Positions 12,401 to 28,623 are shown, counted from the stretch's first letter. The stretch is DNA of 64,000 nt from Dermatophagoides farinae (GCF_024713945.1 NC_134678.1:4650001-4714000); one strand, 5' to 3'. Notes: generated by a model not told the origin, from the letters alone. A program made the numbers and translations.

Positions 12401-15400
12401 TGCCAATGTAGACTAACATTCCTTCAGGATATTCACCTTTGAATCTCATTGAAAACTTGTTGTAAGTTGAAGATTCTACCAGATTTGGTGGATTATTTAG
12501 TTCTAGTACAGAATTTTCACCAAATCGGACTCCGACGCGCATATTGTTTGCTTGGTGACGAGCTAGCTGAATTCGTTTCTTCAAATCTGCAATTTTGTTC
12601 GAAATTGTCGATTGCATTTTCGAAAATTCTTTATTCAATTCATTGATTTCATCAGATGTGGAAATATTTTTCATTCGTTCGACATCCCTTTGAAATCTGT
12701 CGACATAGTCTTTGCTCTCTTTGACATCGCTGACAAATTCCGAATAGTCCTTGATATCTTTAGAGCCATCTTTTAGATTATCTATCGAATCGATTAAGCT
12801 ATTGACTTTGCGTTGTGTATCTTGTACAATATTTGTAGCTGTTTCTATTTGGTCGATGCCAATCGGTACTGATTCCAAATTATATAGACTCTGATTGACA
12901 TTCTCAAATTGTTTGCCATTGTCCATGGAAAGCAAATCAGCATGATTGATGGTAGATTCACGTTCACGAAGTTGATCAGCCAAATCATTCAAATGTCTGT
13001 CAATTTTCGTAGCTGTAGGTTCTTGATTTATCTCTTTCAGATGTTCCAAGTCGTCTTTGATGGTATTTTCCGTGTTGATTGTTTCTTTCAATTCATTCAA
13101 CATAAATTCACTTTCTTGGACAGTGGTGCTTATATTATCGTATGCATTGGCTGCTTTCAACGGATCTGTTGCCTGATTTTTTGTCGATGAAATCAATTGA
13201 TTTAGATAGCCGCTTTGTAGTATTTGTTCTTCTGCATGTTTTTCTGCATCCGATACATCTTTATCTAGTTCCATTAATGAATCGTTGATTTCATCACGTT
13301 TTTGTTGAAGCTTTTTTTCACTATCTGTTAACCGATTTTCTTGTTGTTCAATGTCGATTTTCATATTTTCTAATGCAACTACATTTTCTTTAGTTTGATC
13401 AATGTGGCTGCTTGCATTTTGCATGGTCGATTCAGCCTGATTCATTTGTGACTTGATTGTTTCGATTCCATTGTCTATAGCTTCTCGTAATCCATTCTGA
13501 ATTATTTTTTCTGCATCAATCGTATTACTGCGTGTTGAATAGGTAAAGTTTTTCAACTCATTTATCAAACCACTTATGTTATTTCGACGCGTTGATGCTG
13601 TTTCAATGTCATCTTTCATACCTAGCCACAATGTGTAGAAATCATTTGCGGCTTTCAAAGTATCATTGAACACATTGGTATCTTTATCATAGCGTGACAT
13701 ATATTCATCAACAAAAGGTTTTTGCAATTCCAATAAAATTTGTTCACTTTCTGCAAGAATAACTTCGGAATTTTGATTGCCAGGATGTTCTGCTATGTTG
13801 TTTTCCAAATGCTGTATAGAATCAACAACCTCGACAGCCGATTGAAGAACTAATTTTGCTTTATTTCCAGCTCCGATAGATTCATTGTAGGCTTTGTTCA
13901 CTTTGTTCAATACGTCGATTGAATTTTTTTCCAAACCATCAGCTTTAATGTCCATTTTTTCAATTTTATTCAATAAATCTTCAGAATCTTTTTTAACTTT
14001 GGTAAAGTTATGAATATTGTTAATTCGTTCATCGGTTTCGGCAAATGTTTTGTTAATACGATCTTTAAACAAGTTTATTTGCTCTTTAACACTATTCAAT
14101 TTACGATATGCCAATACGGAACTGGATGTATTTTGGGTCTGTGATTCAATAAACTCTATGTCTTTGCCAATCTGATCAGCATCATCCAATAATGTGTGTG
14201 TACAATCGCCACATTCTTGACATCCAGTTTCCGGTACAAGAACCCAACGATCAGGACAGCTTTCACATTTAACGCCCACCACTCCGGGCAAACACTGACA
14301 CTGTCCAGTGAATTGATTACATTGTTTTACACGTGAATATTTTTCATTACAGCCACAAGATGTACATCCATATTTGCTGTAACCCCAATAACCGGAAGCG
14401 CAAGTCCGACAGGTTTTCCCAGCAGTACCAGTTTTACATAAACATTGTCCAGAATCATCGCAATTTATGTCATGGGATGCTTCTCCACAGTTACACGGTT
14501 GACAACCTTGGCATGTTGAGAATCCGTAAAAACCGGAAGCACATCGGTTGCAATCCTTGCCAATTATATTCGATTTACACTTGCATGTTGCCGTTTTATT
14601 GTCACAGTATTCTGATCCACATTTATTACAGGAACATTCTGTACAATTTTTCTGTACAATCGAATCTCCATAATAATAATCGGCACAGCGTTCACAATGG
14701 TCTCCCGCTGAATTGAATAAACACTTTCGGCATTTTCCAGTGAACGGATCACAACTTTCGTCATCTGTAGGATCGATATTTCCACTGCATTCACATTTTT
14801 GGCAGCCTTGACCAACAATATGAGGCTGACCCCAATGTCCAGCACCACATATCTCACATCTTGTTCCATTGTAACCGTCTTTACAAGTGCAACTCAACAC
14901 TGAACCAGAACTGGATACTTCACAACTAGTGGCAAAATTATTTGATTCAATCGGTAATGGACAGGCACAAATCATACAATCGTTTGGTGTTCCTTGGGTT
15001 GCATCCCCATAGTAGCCATCATGGCATCGTTCACAAAAATCACCCACGGTATTATACTTGCAATTAAAACATTGTCCAGTTATTGGATCACATGTATTCG
15101 AATGACCATTACATCTGCAAGGAACACAAGCACCCAGATATGGTCCATGTTGAATTCGATAAAATCCTTCTGCACATTCTTCACAAGATGTTCCACGATA
15201 ATTTCGTGGACAAAGACATTGTTCGATGCTTGTAGCTTTTCGTTTCAATAAAGGATCGACGATTATTCTTCCACCAGTTACAGCGGTCTCCATTCGAAAT
15301 TGAAATTCTATGACGATTGTATCTTGTGTTGAATCGAAATATTTGACTCGAACATAGATGGCTTGCAAATCAACAAGCGTCATCATCAATTGTTCACGTG

Positions 15401-18400
15401 TGACTTGGGAGTCATCCAATTTTTTAAATTCTTTTTCAAGCAATCGAATAGTGACGTTGAATTTCTCGTTAATAACCGGTGATTCGATGTTTTCATAAAT
15501 CAAAGTATAATTTTTGCCGATAAAAATAATGTCTGGCATATGTGATGCTGGTTCATATTCTCTATTATTGTTAACTTTGTTGATGATGTTGTAAGAAAAT
15601 TCTCCTCCATACGAAGTTATCTTGTTGCCTAAATATTCATCTGGCAATGATAAATACATTGATGATGAGGATGAATCCAATTTGTTTTCAAGTTTTTCTC
15701 TGGAAAAACTAGTTCGAATATGAAATTTTTCCGATTCGTAATCCATTTCATAATCTTCATTGATTTTCATTTGATTTATTTCCAAAATATTTTCATCCCT
15801 TGTTACATTGAGCAAATCAATCTTTTCCGCTGATATTAATTGAATGGGAACAAAGACCATTGAAGATCCAGTACATCGATCAGTGTTGCCAAAGCAAAAA
15901 CATTTTGTGCAACCATTTGGATTGCTTTCTTCCAAGTGATATGAATCAGTTTTGCAGCGATCACAATACGCTCCATCAACATTTTTTTTACAATAACATC
16001 GGGCAGAATTCTGGTCACAAATTTCCGGCGTTGTACCGCGGATGTCACATCGGCATAGTTGACAGTTGGGAAAACCAAAAAATCCCGGTCGACATTTGTC
16101 ACAGGATCTACCAATAACGTTTGGTCTGCAAGAGCAAATTCCTGTTTCCACATTACATCGAAGATCACGATTTTGAACACCTCTTGGATTACAAGCACAG
16201 TCTACGCATCCAATTATTCTGTCGAAGCCGAATGTTAGTGGCAAACATTTGTCGCAATCTTTACCGGTGACACCTTTAGGACAGATACAATCCCCTGTTT
16301 TCCAATGACAAATAGCTGCAAAAGAAACAGAAAAACAAACATTTTAGAATATGCGAAACAAAAAAATCAATCTAACCTGTTGATGGACAATCACATTTCT
16401 TGCAGTTGGGAAAACCATAATAACCAGTTTTGCATAGCGTACAATCACGACCAATTACGTTTTTCTTGCATTTGCACTGGCCCCCGAAGTTTTCACACTT
16501 ATGATCAAAAGAGCCATCAATGTTACAATCACACGGTAATGCACCTCCATTAAAATCGACAGTTGTGGAAAAAACCAAAGATCGACAAAATTCACTTGTA
16601 TTATTAGGATCAATGTAGTAGTTATTCTTTATACATTCAGCCATAATGTTTTTATGTCCATCCGATGGTTCAGAGATTAGTGATTGTTCTTGAAAATTTT
16701 CTGCAGGAATAACCATAATATAATCTAGATAAGTATCAGAAACGTTAGGTGAATTTTCATTCGTCGGAATTTTCAATGTGATTTGGAAATTCTTCTGTAT
16801 GGTAAATGCAGTGGAATTCCATTCAGCGTCTTTTTGTTTCAATGCTACACGACAGCCGACATTATTTGGACAATGCTCCAAGCTTGCTACTCCACTATAT
16901 AGGTGTCCATTTTGAATCAAAGCATCAATATTAAATTTCGGATTATTAGGTTGATAATAGTTGAGTATAAAATAATAGGGGCCTGGTTTTGGAACAGAGC
17001 CTCTTATATCTATCGATTGCATGGAATCATTCAGATGGACCAATAATGGTCGTGTATCACTTCCTGGATTGACTTGATTATAGTTTGGATGTTCCACAAT
17101 TTGTGCTGGTTTTTGTCCAAATATTTCAGTTTCAGCTTCGATTTTGATTCCTTCTGATATTAAAGGAAAATTGGAAGTAGTACATCCATAATTTTTGTAA
17201 TTACAAACGAAACTAGGTTCAATGTAATTATAAGACCATCGATTATCAAATGGTATGATGGTAATAGTGTTGACATTTAAAGATTCGCTCAATTTGGTTG
17301 GTAAAACTTGTAACTGTCTTCGTTTTTTATCACCATAGATATTTGCTGAATATTTTGCCAAAAGTTGAATACGCAATCGGAACGGATCATCTGCAACTGC
17401 ATCGAAAGAAAATATTCTGCCTTCATAAGTTGTTATTGCTTGTCGACAAACAAATAAATATGGACATGCTGATAGAATATTCTTGCTTTCAAATGTCTGA
17501 TTACGGTTGATATTGGTTAATTCGATTAAAATGTGAATCGATTGATTAAGGTTGTCCGGTGTATGATAGTTAAGAATGATTAAGTTTGTTCCATTTTGTT
17601 CGGCAATAAATTCGAATTCTAAATTTGAATTGTTTTCATCCATTTGTGCGAATTGATCTTTAGTTTTCAATTTTGACAAATATTCGGTCGAGTCAAACAT
17701 TGATGGCTTTTGCTGGCCCGATTCTTTTACAACAAAAGCTTCAGTTACTGGTAAATGTTTGCTATTCACTGGATAGTTGGGATATGAATGCAATATACAG
17801 GTGAGATTATTCAACGGATAATAAAGACATGGACCAGTTCTTTTTTCTTGAAACAAGCTTGGATCATAATAGGCTTGTGGAATTAAAACGATATAATCAA
17901 TGTAGAGATCGAATTTATCAGCTTGAAGAAATACTTGCCAAGGTCCTACGCCTAATGAAATCATTCCATTCATTTGACGACCAGTGACATAAAGTAATTT
18001 AGGCTGATTAGTTGGTTCCATCGCTATCGAAACAGTCTGTTCTTCTTCATTCATCCATTCGTTTGGCAAGAATCTAAGAATGCCATTAACTGTGTCGCTA
18101 TTTTTATTAACATAATTTATAATGATCTTATAAATGCTTGTTCTGGTGATAGTGATGTTGGTGGATATCTCTTTCTGTAAAGGGCTGAAAATTGCATATC
18201 CTCTCCATGAATGGTTAGGAAATATGTCTTCATCGTAGCCGAATCTCGCAGGTGAGCCCGTTGGATTGTACCAATCTTCAGTTTCATATTGAAATTGATA
18301 AAAAGTGGGAAAATAGTTTGCATCCAATGTTTCAGAACAAGTTTTCCCTTTGATTCTGGATTTACAACGACATAGACCAGTGAATTTATCACAATCCGAG

Positions 18401-21190
18401 CTGACTGCACCACCAACATCACATTCACAATCGACACAGCCAAAAAGACGAGCTGAATTCAACTGATAGGTATTTGGTTTACACATGTCACAAGTTCGAC
18501 CTTGTACATTTGTCTTACACATACAAACACCAGTAACTGTATCGCAAATACCGATTCGACTGATAGTTCCGTTTTGATTGCAACGACAATCTTCACAGCC
18601 ATACGGATTATTCATTTGAAGATTCCAATATAAGTCTTTACATTGGTTACATATTCGACCTTTGACCCGTTCTTTGCATTCACAAAGTTTTCCTATCTCG
18701 ACCTTATCACATCCACCGAATTCGGCTACTAGACCAGCTGGGTTACAATTACATTCTGGTAATAATAATAAAAATAAATAAGTTATATTTTTGAATAATT
18801 CTATGCTTTTTTTATTCACTTACCTTCACAATAAGGAAAGTTATAATAACCTTCCTTGCATTGGTCACATTTTTGACCTTCAAATCTTTCTTGGCATAAG
18901 CAATTTCCGGAGTGGTCGCAAGATAGTCCAGTTGAACCACGCCAATGGCATCGGCACTGCTCACAGTTTGGAAAATTAAAATGACCAACGGCACAATCAT
19001 TGCATTTAGTTCCACCAAAATTCTTTTTACATCTACACTTTCCATTATTGTCACAAGAAGCGGATGTTGAGCCTTCCATATTACAATCGCATTTGATACA
19101 ATCCGGAAATCCATAATATCCCTCGGAACATTTGCCACAGTAACCTTTCTCATAACCTTCGCGGCAGTGACATTCACCAGTAATAGGGTTGCATTTTTCT
19201 TCGGTGGAACCTTCTGGCATACATAAACAAGCTTCACATCGGGGATAGTTGTAAAAGCCTTTGTTACACTTCTGACACTTTAGTCCTCCAAAATTTGATT
19301 GACATTTGCATTGACCAGTCTCAGCATCACAAAAATTATCGATCGAATTGCTAAGATTACAGCCACAAGGCTTACAATCTGGAAATCCATAATATCCAGG
19401 TTTACATTGTTTGCAATATTTTCCTCCATAACCTTAGTCGAAAAATAAAATACCTTGTCAAACTTGAAAACAATTGTATATAATCACATACCTTCTTTAC
19501 AAGGACAAGTTTCATCTTCATCACGTAATTCACACAAATTTCCAAGCGTTCCATTAGGGAAACAATGGCATTCCTGACAGGTAGGATAACCGAAATATCC
19601 AATGCTTTTAGAAAAGAATGAATGTTTTTAGACCAGATCAATATTTATAAAAAAAATCTACCTGCAACGATCGCAATCAGGTGGTTGGAAATTTTTTTTA
19701 CACTCACACACACCAGTTTCATCGAAACAATTACCAGTGGAAAAATTCATATCGCATTGGCACGGTTGACATACATCAATAGCATCCAATGATTTGTCTT
19801 TTGGTCGATAGAATCCATCACGACATTTGTCACAATTGATTCCTGTAGTATTATGTTGACAATTCGTACAAACACCACCGCCTTCATATTTGCCATAAAT
19901 GTTTTTGCTTTGATTTTTGGCAGCTACTTCTTCATCGAAATAACACTCATTAGAATGACCATGACAGTTGCATTTTTCACAGACAAAAGGATCATCAATG
20001 GTGGCTCTTTTCCATCGGTATTGTTGGTACCCATTACAACATTGATCACACTGTATCCCACATGTATGATGTTGACAAGCACATGATAATTTCAGCGGAT
20101 CTTGTGGTGAACTTTGGTCACATTGAGAAGCATGTCCATTGCAAACACATTGTCCGCCGATATTGATATCTTTGATGCTGTAAAAATACTTAAAAACGAA
20201 TCAAGAATGATTAATTAATATTACATTATTGATATAACATACACGCCTAGTTACAGTCGGTTCTTCACGAGCCACCGAAAGTAAATGACCCAAAGTAGTC
20301 TTTGGTCTCAAAAATCTCAATCGAATATTTGTAGCTGTAGTCCATTCTTGTAAGATCGTAGACATTGAGAAGTTATCAGCACTTGGTCGTCCATTGATAA
20401 GTGAAATAGCAATCTATGTGATAAAAAAAAATTGTCATCAAATTTGGCTGACAAGGGATTGACATCCATACTTCTCCGTTTTCGAGAGGCACCAACTTTG
20501 AAAATTTAGTCTCACAAATCAACGAATCATCTCTAGTGATTGGCTGTAAAGTATGCTTGCCAAAAAAATAGCTACAATCTTGTGGTGTATCAGCGAAATA
20601 TTGCCAAGGCGTATAGGTCTGACCATAATCTCTTGATCTTTCCAGAATCCAGACTCCAGGTCGTGGCGAGTTTCCCATTTTGATAAAAACATATGCAACA
20701 TTGAATTCCTGAAAAAATTCAGATTTATTAACAAAAAAAAAAAGTTTCATCGTAGTAATGCAATTACTTGTCCTAGATCGAGTGTAAGATTAACTTTGCT
20801 ATATTGAGCTCCGCGAGAAAGTGGAGGACTTTGCCACCATCTTTCGGTACCATCAATAGCAAACTGAGGTGGATGTGCCCGTCTTGGATCATCTGGATCG
20901 CAATAATCACATGCCTGACCTTCAATCAGGTTGAAATTTTCTGATTCTTCAAGTCGATTCGATCCTACAATCTTACAGTATAGTTCCGGTTCCGGAACAT
21001 TTTCACCACAAGTAGCAGTAGCAGTTATCTATAAAACAAACCATTTATAGAATTGAAATTAAAATAAATTGAAAAATATGCTCACATTTCGGCCTTCTGC
21101 GATATTAAAATATGGCGGATTTAATACTTGTGGTTTAACATGGCCATAATTTTGAAATAATAAAATCGATAACAAAATAAAGAAATTCAT
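9491..21190 (-). CDS. LanA: Laminin subunit alpha (LanA-type, alpha-3/5 class), 3720 aa
   Basis: Ten exons sum to 11163 nt: 21190-21086, 21028-20768, 20708-20472, 20413-20243, 20188-19662, 19604-19492, 19432-18824, 18755-16377, 16315-9900, 9835-9491. The protein is a secreted basement-membrane chain that joins beta and gamma chains and binds receptors through its C-terminal globes. A signal peptide ([12 protein letters not shown]) leads into the laminin N-terminal domain to about residue 270, with the hallmark [22 protein letters not shown]-like (LE) modules follow to about 835, then an LF/L4-type domain to about 1380, more LE modules, an L4 domain at about 1625-1830, and LE modules to about 2165. 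A Cys pair at GCQECGDC starts the coiled coil, about 2165-2730. Five LG domains follow, with a linker near 3340 between LG3 and LG4. Length and order match arthropod LanA. Exon 9 is 6.4 kb without an intron. The conserved [12 protein letters not shown] motif decides the exon 5 acceptor. Confidence 0.96.
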
Positions 21191-22134
21191 CCTCTTTGGT
21201 TCTTGATTCAACAAAGAGAACCAGAAGATGTTTTAAAGGATTGAAATTTTTTTTAAATTAATTTTCACTGTATTAAAAATAAAAGCATATAGAAATCAAC
21301 ATTGGGTTTAATTCGTTGTAATTCAATTCAATGTTTGTTAGCCCACCACATTTGGTATCAATCAACAAATGGCCAATGTGAACTCTAAAAATAACCAACA
21401 AATGTTTTCGATTAGACAAAGTAATGTATCAATGACAGAGACGTTAGCACCAAAGCTTTGATGATTTATAAAGACACAAGACAGTAAAGACCGCTAGAAA
21501 ACAGATATACGTTTCAATGGTATCATCCAAAGACAAGACAACGCCTATTTTATTTTAAACGAAAAATGTTGAGTTTCAACTATACTTTTGACGATAATGT
21601 TCGCATCAATGTCAGAACCAACTAATATAGTTGACAAAAGTTTGTCGGCCATATTGGAAACTTGAACCGCGATAAAGTTTACCAAAAAAAAAAAAAAAAA
21701 ATGAATGCATTCTAAATTCACATTCACATTAACAATTATCTACCAAATGTTATCTAGGGTTATTGCATTAATGCCATTTGAAAGCAAACTTTGGATATTT
21801 ATTAGCTTTTCTTACAAAAAAAAAACTATCAAGTTGATATAGATTGAGTTCAAAGTTGAAATTCAAATTTATCTTTGGATGTCATCATCATCAATAATAA
21901 AATAAATTGTGATTGCATGAATGTATGATACATTAGAATAAATGCTATGTTATCATAATCATAATATATAATAATTAAAAACTTAAATTACAAAATATAT
22001 CAGTCATAATAATTGAAACACAAACAAATAAATAATGAAAGGTTCATTACGAAAAAGAATCGTTCTCGATATTTGACCTTATGAACAAAATGAATGCACT
22101 CGAAGATCACTCATGGTGAATTTGTGGCCACCAG
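21191..22134. other. Intergenic region upstream of laminin alpha
   Basis: This 944-bp gap lies between the laminin start (-) and the 3-prime end of p38 (-). It should hold the laminin promoter and 5-prime UTR. It is AT-rich with A-runs near 21685-21702 and 21816-21825. No defined element or RNA gene was recognised. Confidence 0.45.
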
Positions 22135-23656
<1,522 letters not shown>

Positions 23657-24398
23657 TTTTAATTTTTTTAAATTTCGTAGTTATTATTTATCACCAATTA
23701 GTTTCTTCTTTGTGTCAATAAATTCTTTGGTTAATTGTCTCTTTGATAATCGATTAGATAGTGATCAGTGAAAACACATTTGATGAATATAAAAACTCGT
23801 CGTCGAGTTACATCAACAATTTTTTGATTACTGATATATTAATATACTTGCAACTTCAATTGTTAAGCGATAGAGAATAGAGAAAAAGTTGGAAATTTTT
23901 TTTTATTAAGATGCTTAAGCATTCAAATATAATAATAATAATAATTACAATTATTATTCTAATTCTACATACCAACAAAAATATCAACAATGAATTGACT
24001 ATATATAGGATGCTCATAATCTTCATTAAAGACAATTATTACTATCATAACATGATTAAAAACAAATTGTAAAATCAATTTTCACATAAAGTATTTAAGA
24101 TATATGTAAATCAGAAGCGAAAATGAATTCTTTCCCAAGAACTTTGACAAAAAAAGTTCAGCTAAGGTCAGAAATAATTCCGAAACTCGAAGTAATATTG
24201 TTATGGAAGTATCCCATAAACTTTCGGGAAAACATGCTCGCATGCACCAATAAAAGAGACAGAAGACTAGATTTTTCTGGAAGCCATTCATTGTCTTTTG
24301 CATTTATATATTTTATAATATTGTTTGAATGAGTACTTTTAATTCGTATATTTTTGTTTAATAAATTTCGATAATTTATTCATCTTTATACCATAAAA
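23657..24398. promoter_or_regulatory. Divergent intergenic region between p38 and AHSA1
   Basis: The start codons of p38 (-) and AHSA1 (+) face away from each other across 742 bp, so both promoters must lie here. The sequence is AT-rich with an AAT-rich run near 23928-23943. No specific motif can be assigned by eye. Shared regulation is inference. Confidence 0.4.
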
Positions 24399-25524
24399 AT
24401 GGCTAAATGGGGAGAAGGTGATCCACGTTGGATTGTCGAGGAAAGACCTGATGCAACCAACGTTAATAATTGGCATTGGTAAACTTAATTGTTGTAAAGT
24501 TTTTTCAAATTTATTGAATTTTTCAATAATTCATTATAGGACTGAAAAAAATGCATCACATTGGTCAAAAGATAAATTAAAAATATTACTGGAAGGTCTT
24601 ATAATTGAAGAAAATGGCTTGGGCCATTGTATAATCAAAGAGGTCAGTTCAATCGATGGTGAAGCTGTTGCTAATAATCGCAAAGGTAAATTGATCTTCT
24701 TCTATGAATGGATTATCAAATGCACATGGATTGGAGTGCTAAATGGCGATGCTACTGAATATAATGGAAAATTGGAAATTCCTAATCTAAGCGAAGAAAA
24801 TAGTTCCAATGACATTACTATTGATGTATCAATCGATGATACGAATAGTGCCCAGGCTGAAGTTCTTAAAGAATTAGTTCGCACCAAAGGTCTCCATATC
24901 ATTCAAGATAGAATGAAACAATACATTATAGCTTTGCGAGATGAATTTGCCAAGGATATGATAAAACCAACTAAATTGACGGAAAGTGGTAGCATCAATT
25001 CATTCCAAACCGAAGCCCAACTTAAAGAAAAAGCCAAATCAGAACTCCATTCTTCTAAACAATCTGTATCGAAAACAGTCATATCAAAAAAATCGGACAA
25101 TAGTCAAACGGATCGAATCGAGACTACATCACTCAAATTAATTGAAAATTTTAAATGTACAGCGGAAGAAATATACAAAACTTTCACTGAAGAAGTCTTT
25201 CTTCAGGCATTCACTAGAAACAAGGTTAAATGTGAACCAGTTGTTGGTGGTCAATTTTCGTTGATGGATGGTAATATTGTTGGAAAATTTACTCATCTTG
25301 AACCAAACAAATGTATTCGACAATTTTGGCGACTAAAAAGCTGGCCAGCTGAACATTATTCGCAAGTCGAAATCCAAATTGAACAACAAAGTGATTCGAC
25401 TAAAATCATACTTGTTCAAACTGGTGTACCGAAATTAAATGTGGATAATACAGAAGAAGGTTGGAAGAAACATTATTTTGAAAGTATTAAACGTACATTT
25501 GGATTTGCCGCTTCTTTCTATTAA
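24399..25524 (+). CDS. AHSA1: Activator of Hsp90 ATPase (AHA1), 354 aa
   Basis: Two exons, 24399-24478 and 24540-25524, sum to 1065 nt. AHA1 binds Hsp90 and stimulates its ATPase cycle in the cytosol. The N-terminus MAKWGEGDPRWIVEERPDA followed by NNWHWTEKNA is the family signature of the N-terminal Hsp90-binding domain (residues 1 to about 165). A charged linker with Lys/Ser runs separates it from the C-terminal AHSA1/START-like domain (about 235-350, with FTEEVFLQAFTRN and a KLKSW-like RLKSWPAEHYS stretch). Length is close to the human protein (338). The single intron splits the Trp codon of WHW-T. Confidence 0.95.
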
Positions 25525-25848
25525 GTAAAAATCAAAAATTTTCACTATATGTTTTTTGGAAATGATTTAAATGTGTTTACTCTAATACATGAAATCTTAG
25601 TTTTTTTTTAAATTTTCTTAAATAATAGTCTTGCAAAAATATAATGTGTATAAATATTGTTGTTACAATATACATATGAATTTGAAAAAAATTGATTCAA
25701 TTTAAATTTTTTTGCCATCTATTTCCACCTAAATAGATCCACATCAATGTCTTGTGCATGCTGGACAGGTTTTTTGATTTTCATTGAACGAAAATTTTTG
25801 AATAAAATTTTGATTAAATTATATTTTTGTAGCAAAAAAAAAACGAAA
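25525..25848. other. Short intergenic region AHSA1-MRM3
   Basis: AT-rich gap of 324 bp. An upstream in-frame ATG at 25747 would add 34 residues to the next gene, but a TTTTTGTAG at about 25824-25832 looks like a splice acceptor. The downstream ATG also opens a better mitochondrial leader, so 25747-25848 is more likely 5-prime UTR or intron. Confidence 0.4.
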
Positions 25849-26979
25849 ATGTTCAGACAATCTCAAATCATATTGAAATCATGCATCACCAATCATCGCC
25901 ACTTTTCTCGACGAGTTGTCCAACCAAACGTTGTGAGAATAATTAAATCTTCGGAAAATTATAAGAGACAAGCAATGGATAATAATAATATTAATCCAGA
26001 AGAATATTCTCACAAACATGTTGATGAAGGTTTTCAAGAAACAATTGCTGAGAAAAAAGTTGATAACATGGACAAAAATTGGACGAATGAAAAAATATCT
26101 GTAAATATTCCGATATTTGAGAAGAATAGCCATACTAATAATCAATTTAGTGAAACAATCATCAAAACGTTAATAAAAAAAGATAAAGCTGAAACAGTAA
26201 TGCTGGAAGGAAAAAGGCTAATCAATGATGCTATTGAGAATAATTTGAAAATTACCCATATATTCTTCTCTCGTAAAGATGATTTGAAAGATATAATCGA
26301 TTTGAAACGTTTAATTGAACAACAAACAACAAAATTGGTCAAAGTAACTTATAAAGAAATGAAAACTTACAGCACATTGAAAACTCCACCAGGAATTATG
26401 GCAATCGTTAAAAAACCTTATCAAGATGATTCAAAAGTCAGTAATCAGGAAAGCAATAATATGCCATTGATATTGATTTGTGATAATGTTCGAGATCCAG
26501 GTAATATGGGCACCATAATTCGGACAAGTGCTGCAGCTGGTATTGAAAAAATAATTTTAACTGAAGGCTGTGTAGACATGTGGAATCAAAAAGTGATAAA
26601 AGCTGCTGCTGGTGCTCATTTTAAAATTCCTATTATTTCGAAAATTAAATGGGATGATATACCATCAATATTACCACAAATATTCGATTTATATATAGCT
26701 GATGTTAAACATACATCTAACACCGAAAAATCTTGCTTATATTATCATCAAGTTAATTATTTTTCAAACAATAATGATCCATCAAAAGTTTTGGTCATTG
26801 GTAACGAAGCTTTCGGATTAAGTTCTAACTGTTATGAATTTGCACATACAAATAATGGATATCATTTAAAAATACCTTTATCGAATAATTCTGAAAGTCT
26901 AAATTCAGCTATAGCATCAGCCATTTTAATTTATGAAATACGTAGACAATTTGAATTTGCTAGTCATATCATGGATTAA
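25849..26979 (+). CDS. MRM3: Mitochondrial rRNA 2-prime-O-methyltransferase, SpoU family (MRM3-like), 376 aa
   Basis: Single-exon gene. The first about 25 residues are basic with no acid (MFRQSQIILKSCITNHRHFS), fitting a mitochondrial presequence. Residues about 100-180 form the substrate-binding domain typical of the TrmH/SpoU group. The catalytic SPOUT knot shows all three motifs: NVRDPGNMGTIIRTSAAAG (motif 1), VLVIGNEAFGLS (motif 2) and IPLSNNSESLNSAIASAILI (motif 3). MRM3 methylates a guanosine in the A-loop of the large mitoribosomal RNA. A linker at residues 45-95 is low-complexity. Assignment to MRM3 over MRM1 rests on overall length and on the upstream domain, so the exact paralogue is less sure than the family. 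Confidence 0.85.
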   Translation: MFRQSQIILKSCITNHRHFSRRVVQPNVVRIIKSSENYKRQAMDNNNINPEEYSHKHVDEGFQETIAEKKVDNMDKNWTNEKISVNIPIFEKNSHTNNQFSETIIKTLIKKDKAETVMLEGKRLINDAIENNLKITHIFFSRKDDLKDIIDLKRLIEQQTTKLVKVTYKEMKTYSTLKTPPGIMAIVKKPYQDDSKVSNQESNNMPLILICDNVRDPGNMGTIIRTSAAAGIEKIILTEGCVDMWNQKVIKAAAGAHFKIPIISKIKWDDIPSILPQIFDLYIADVKHTSNTEKSCLYYHQVNYFSNNNDPSKVLVIGNEAFGLSSNCYEFAHTNNGYHLKIPLSNNSESLNSAIASAILIYEIRRQFEFASHIMD

Positions 26980-27193
26980 AAAAAAATTAAATTAAATGTA
27001 CAACAATGAATAAAATGAAATTTTTCTATTCAAAAACTATAATGCCCGCGTTCATCGATAGGTTGACCCATATGTGTGTAAATAGAAATAACATCATTCA
27101 TAGCACAGCCAATTCACAATAAAAGCACTGACAAAAGTGACTAAGCGTTTTCTTTATTTTTATTCGTTTAAAAATTTTTAACAAATTTCCAAG

Positions 27194-28170
<977 letters not shown>

Positions 28171-28331
28171 AAAAAATTCTATTTTTATTTACTTAATTAA
28201 CTTCAGAATAAAAATTTTTTATTAAAATATAAACATTTTTTGTGTAATAAATGATTAAGATTTAATATATTGCCATGTGTAAGTAAATTTAGTTGTAAAA
28301 AGTGTGAATAAATCATTTATGAAAATGAAGA

Positions 28332-28623
28332 TTAAACAAGACCCAAATATTCTAATAGAGCACGGCTATATGTTGGTAAAAACAAATAGGTAAGATAGCA
28401 GGAACTGGCTGTAATTGTAAGTAATATGGTATCTGTATATATTGAAAATTAATATAAATGAATAAAATGACAAACAATGGATTATTATAGACAAATGAGC
28501 ATAGTAAAACTTACTGAATAATTTCTTTTCCCATGGTTCCAACATGTATAGAGATGTTCGAAGCTCATAAACGAAATACCAATGTTTCAATCGATCAATC
28601 GAACGTGTTAATAATGATGGCAT
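28332..28623 (-). CDS. SPTSSA: Small subunit of serine palmitoyltransferase (SPTSSA/B), 69 aa
   Basis: Two exons, 28623-28515 and 28432-28332, sum to 210 nt. The protein activates serine palmitoyltransferase, the first enzyme of sphingolipid synthesis, in the ER membrane. The stretch YELRTSLYMLEPWEKKLF matches the family core (YLLVTALYMLEPWE in mammals). A hydrophobic segment follows in exon 2 (ILLTITASSCYLTYLFLP), then YSRALLEYLGLV. Total length equals the family norm of about 70. Read without splicing, exon 1 runs into a false 85-residue frame, so the gene is easily missed. The splice donor is a strong GTAAGT. The A/B paralogue cannot be decided. Confidence 0.88.

Noticed and set aside
10554-15251. 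Plus-strand open frames across laminin alpha
   Set aside because: Antisense shadows of the 6.4 kb laminin exon; no start context or family signal.
25747-25848. Upstream ATG adding 34 residues to MRM3
   Set aside because: The extension looks like intron or UTR (TTTTTGTAG followed by an A-run), and the downstream Met begins a better mitochondrial presequence.
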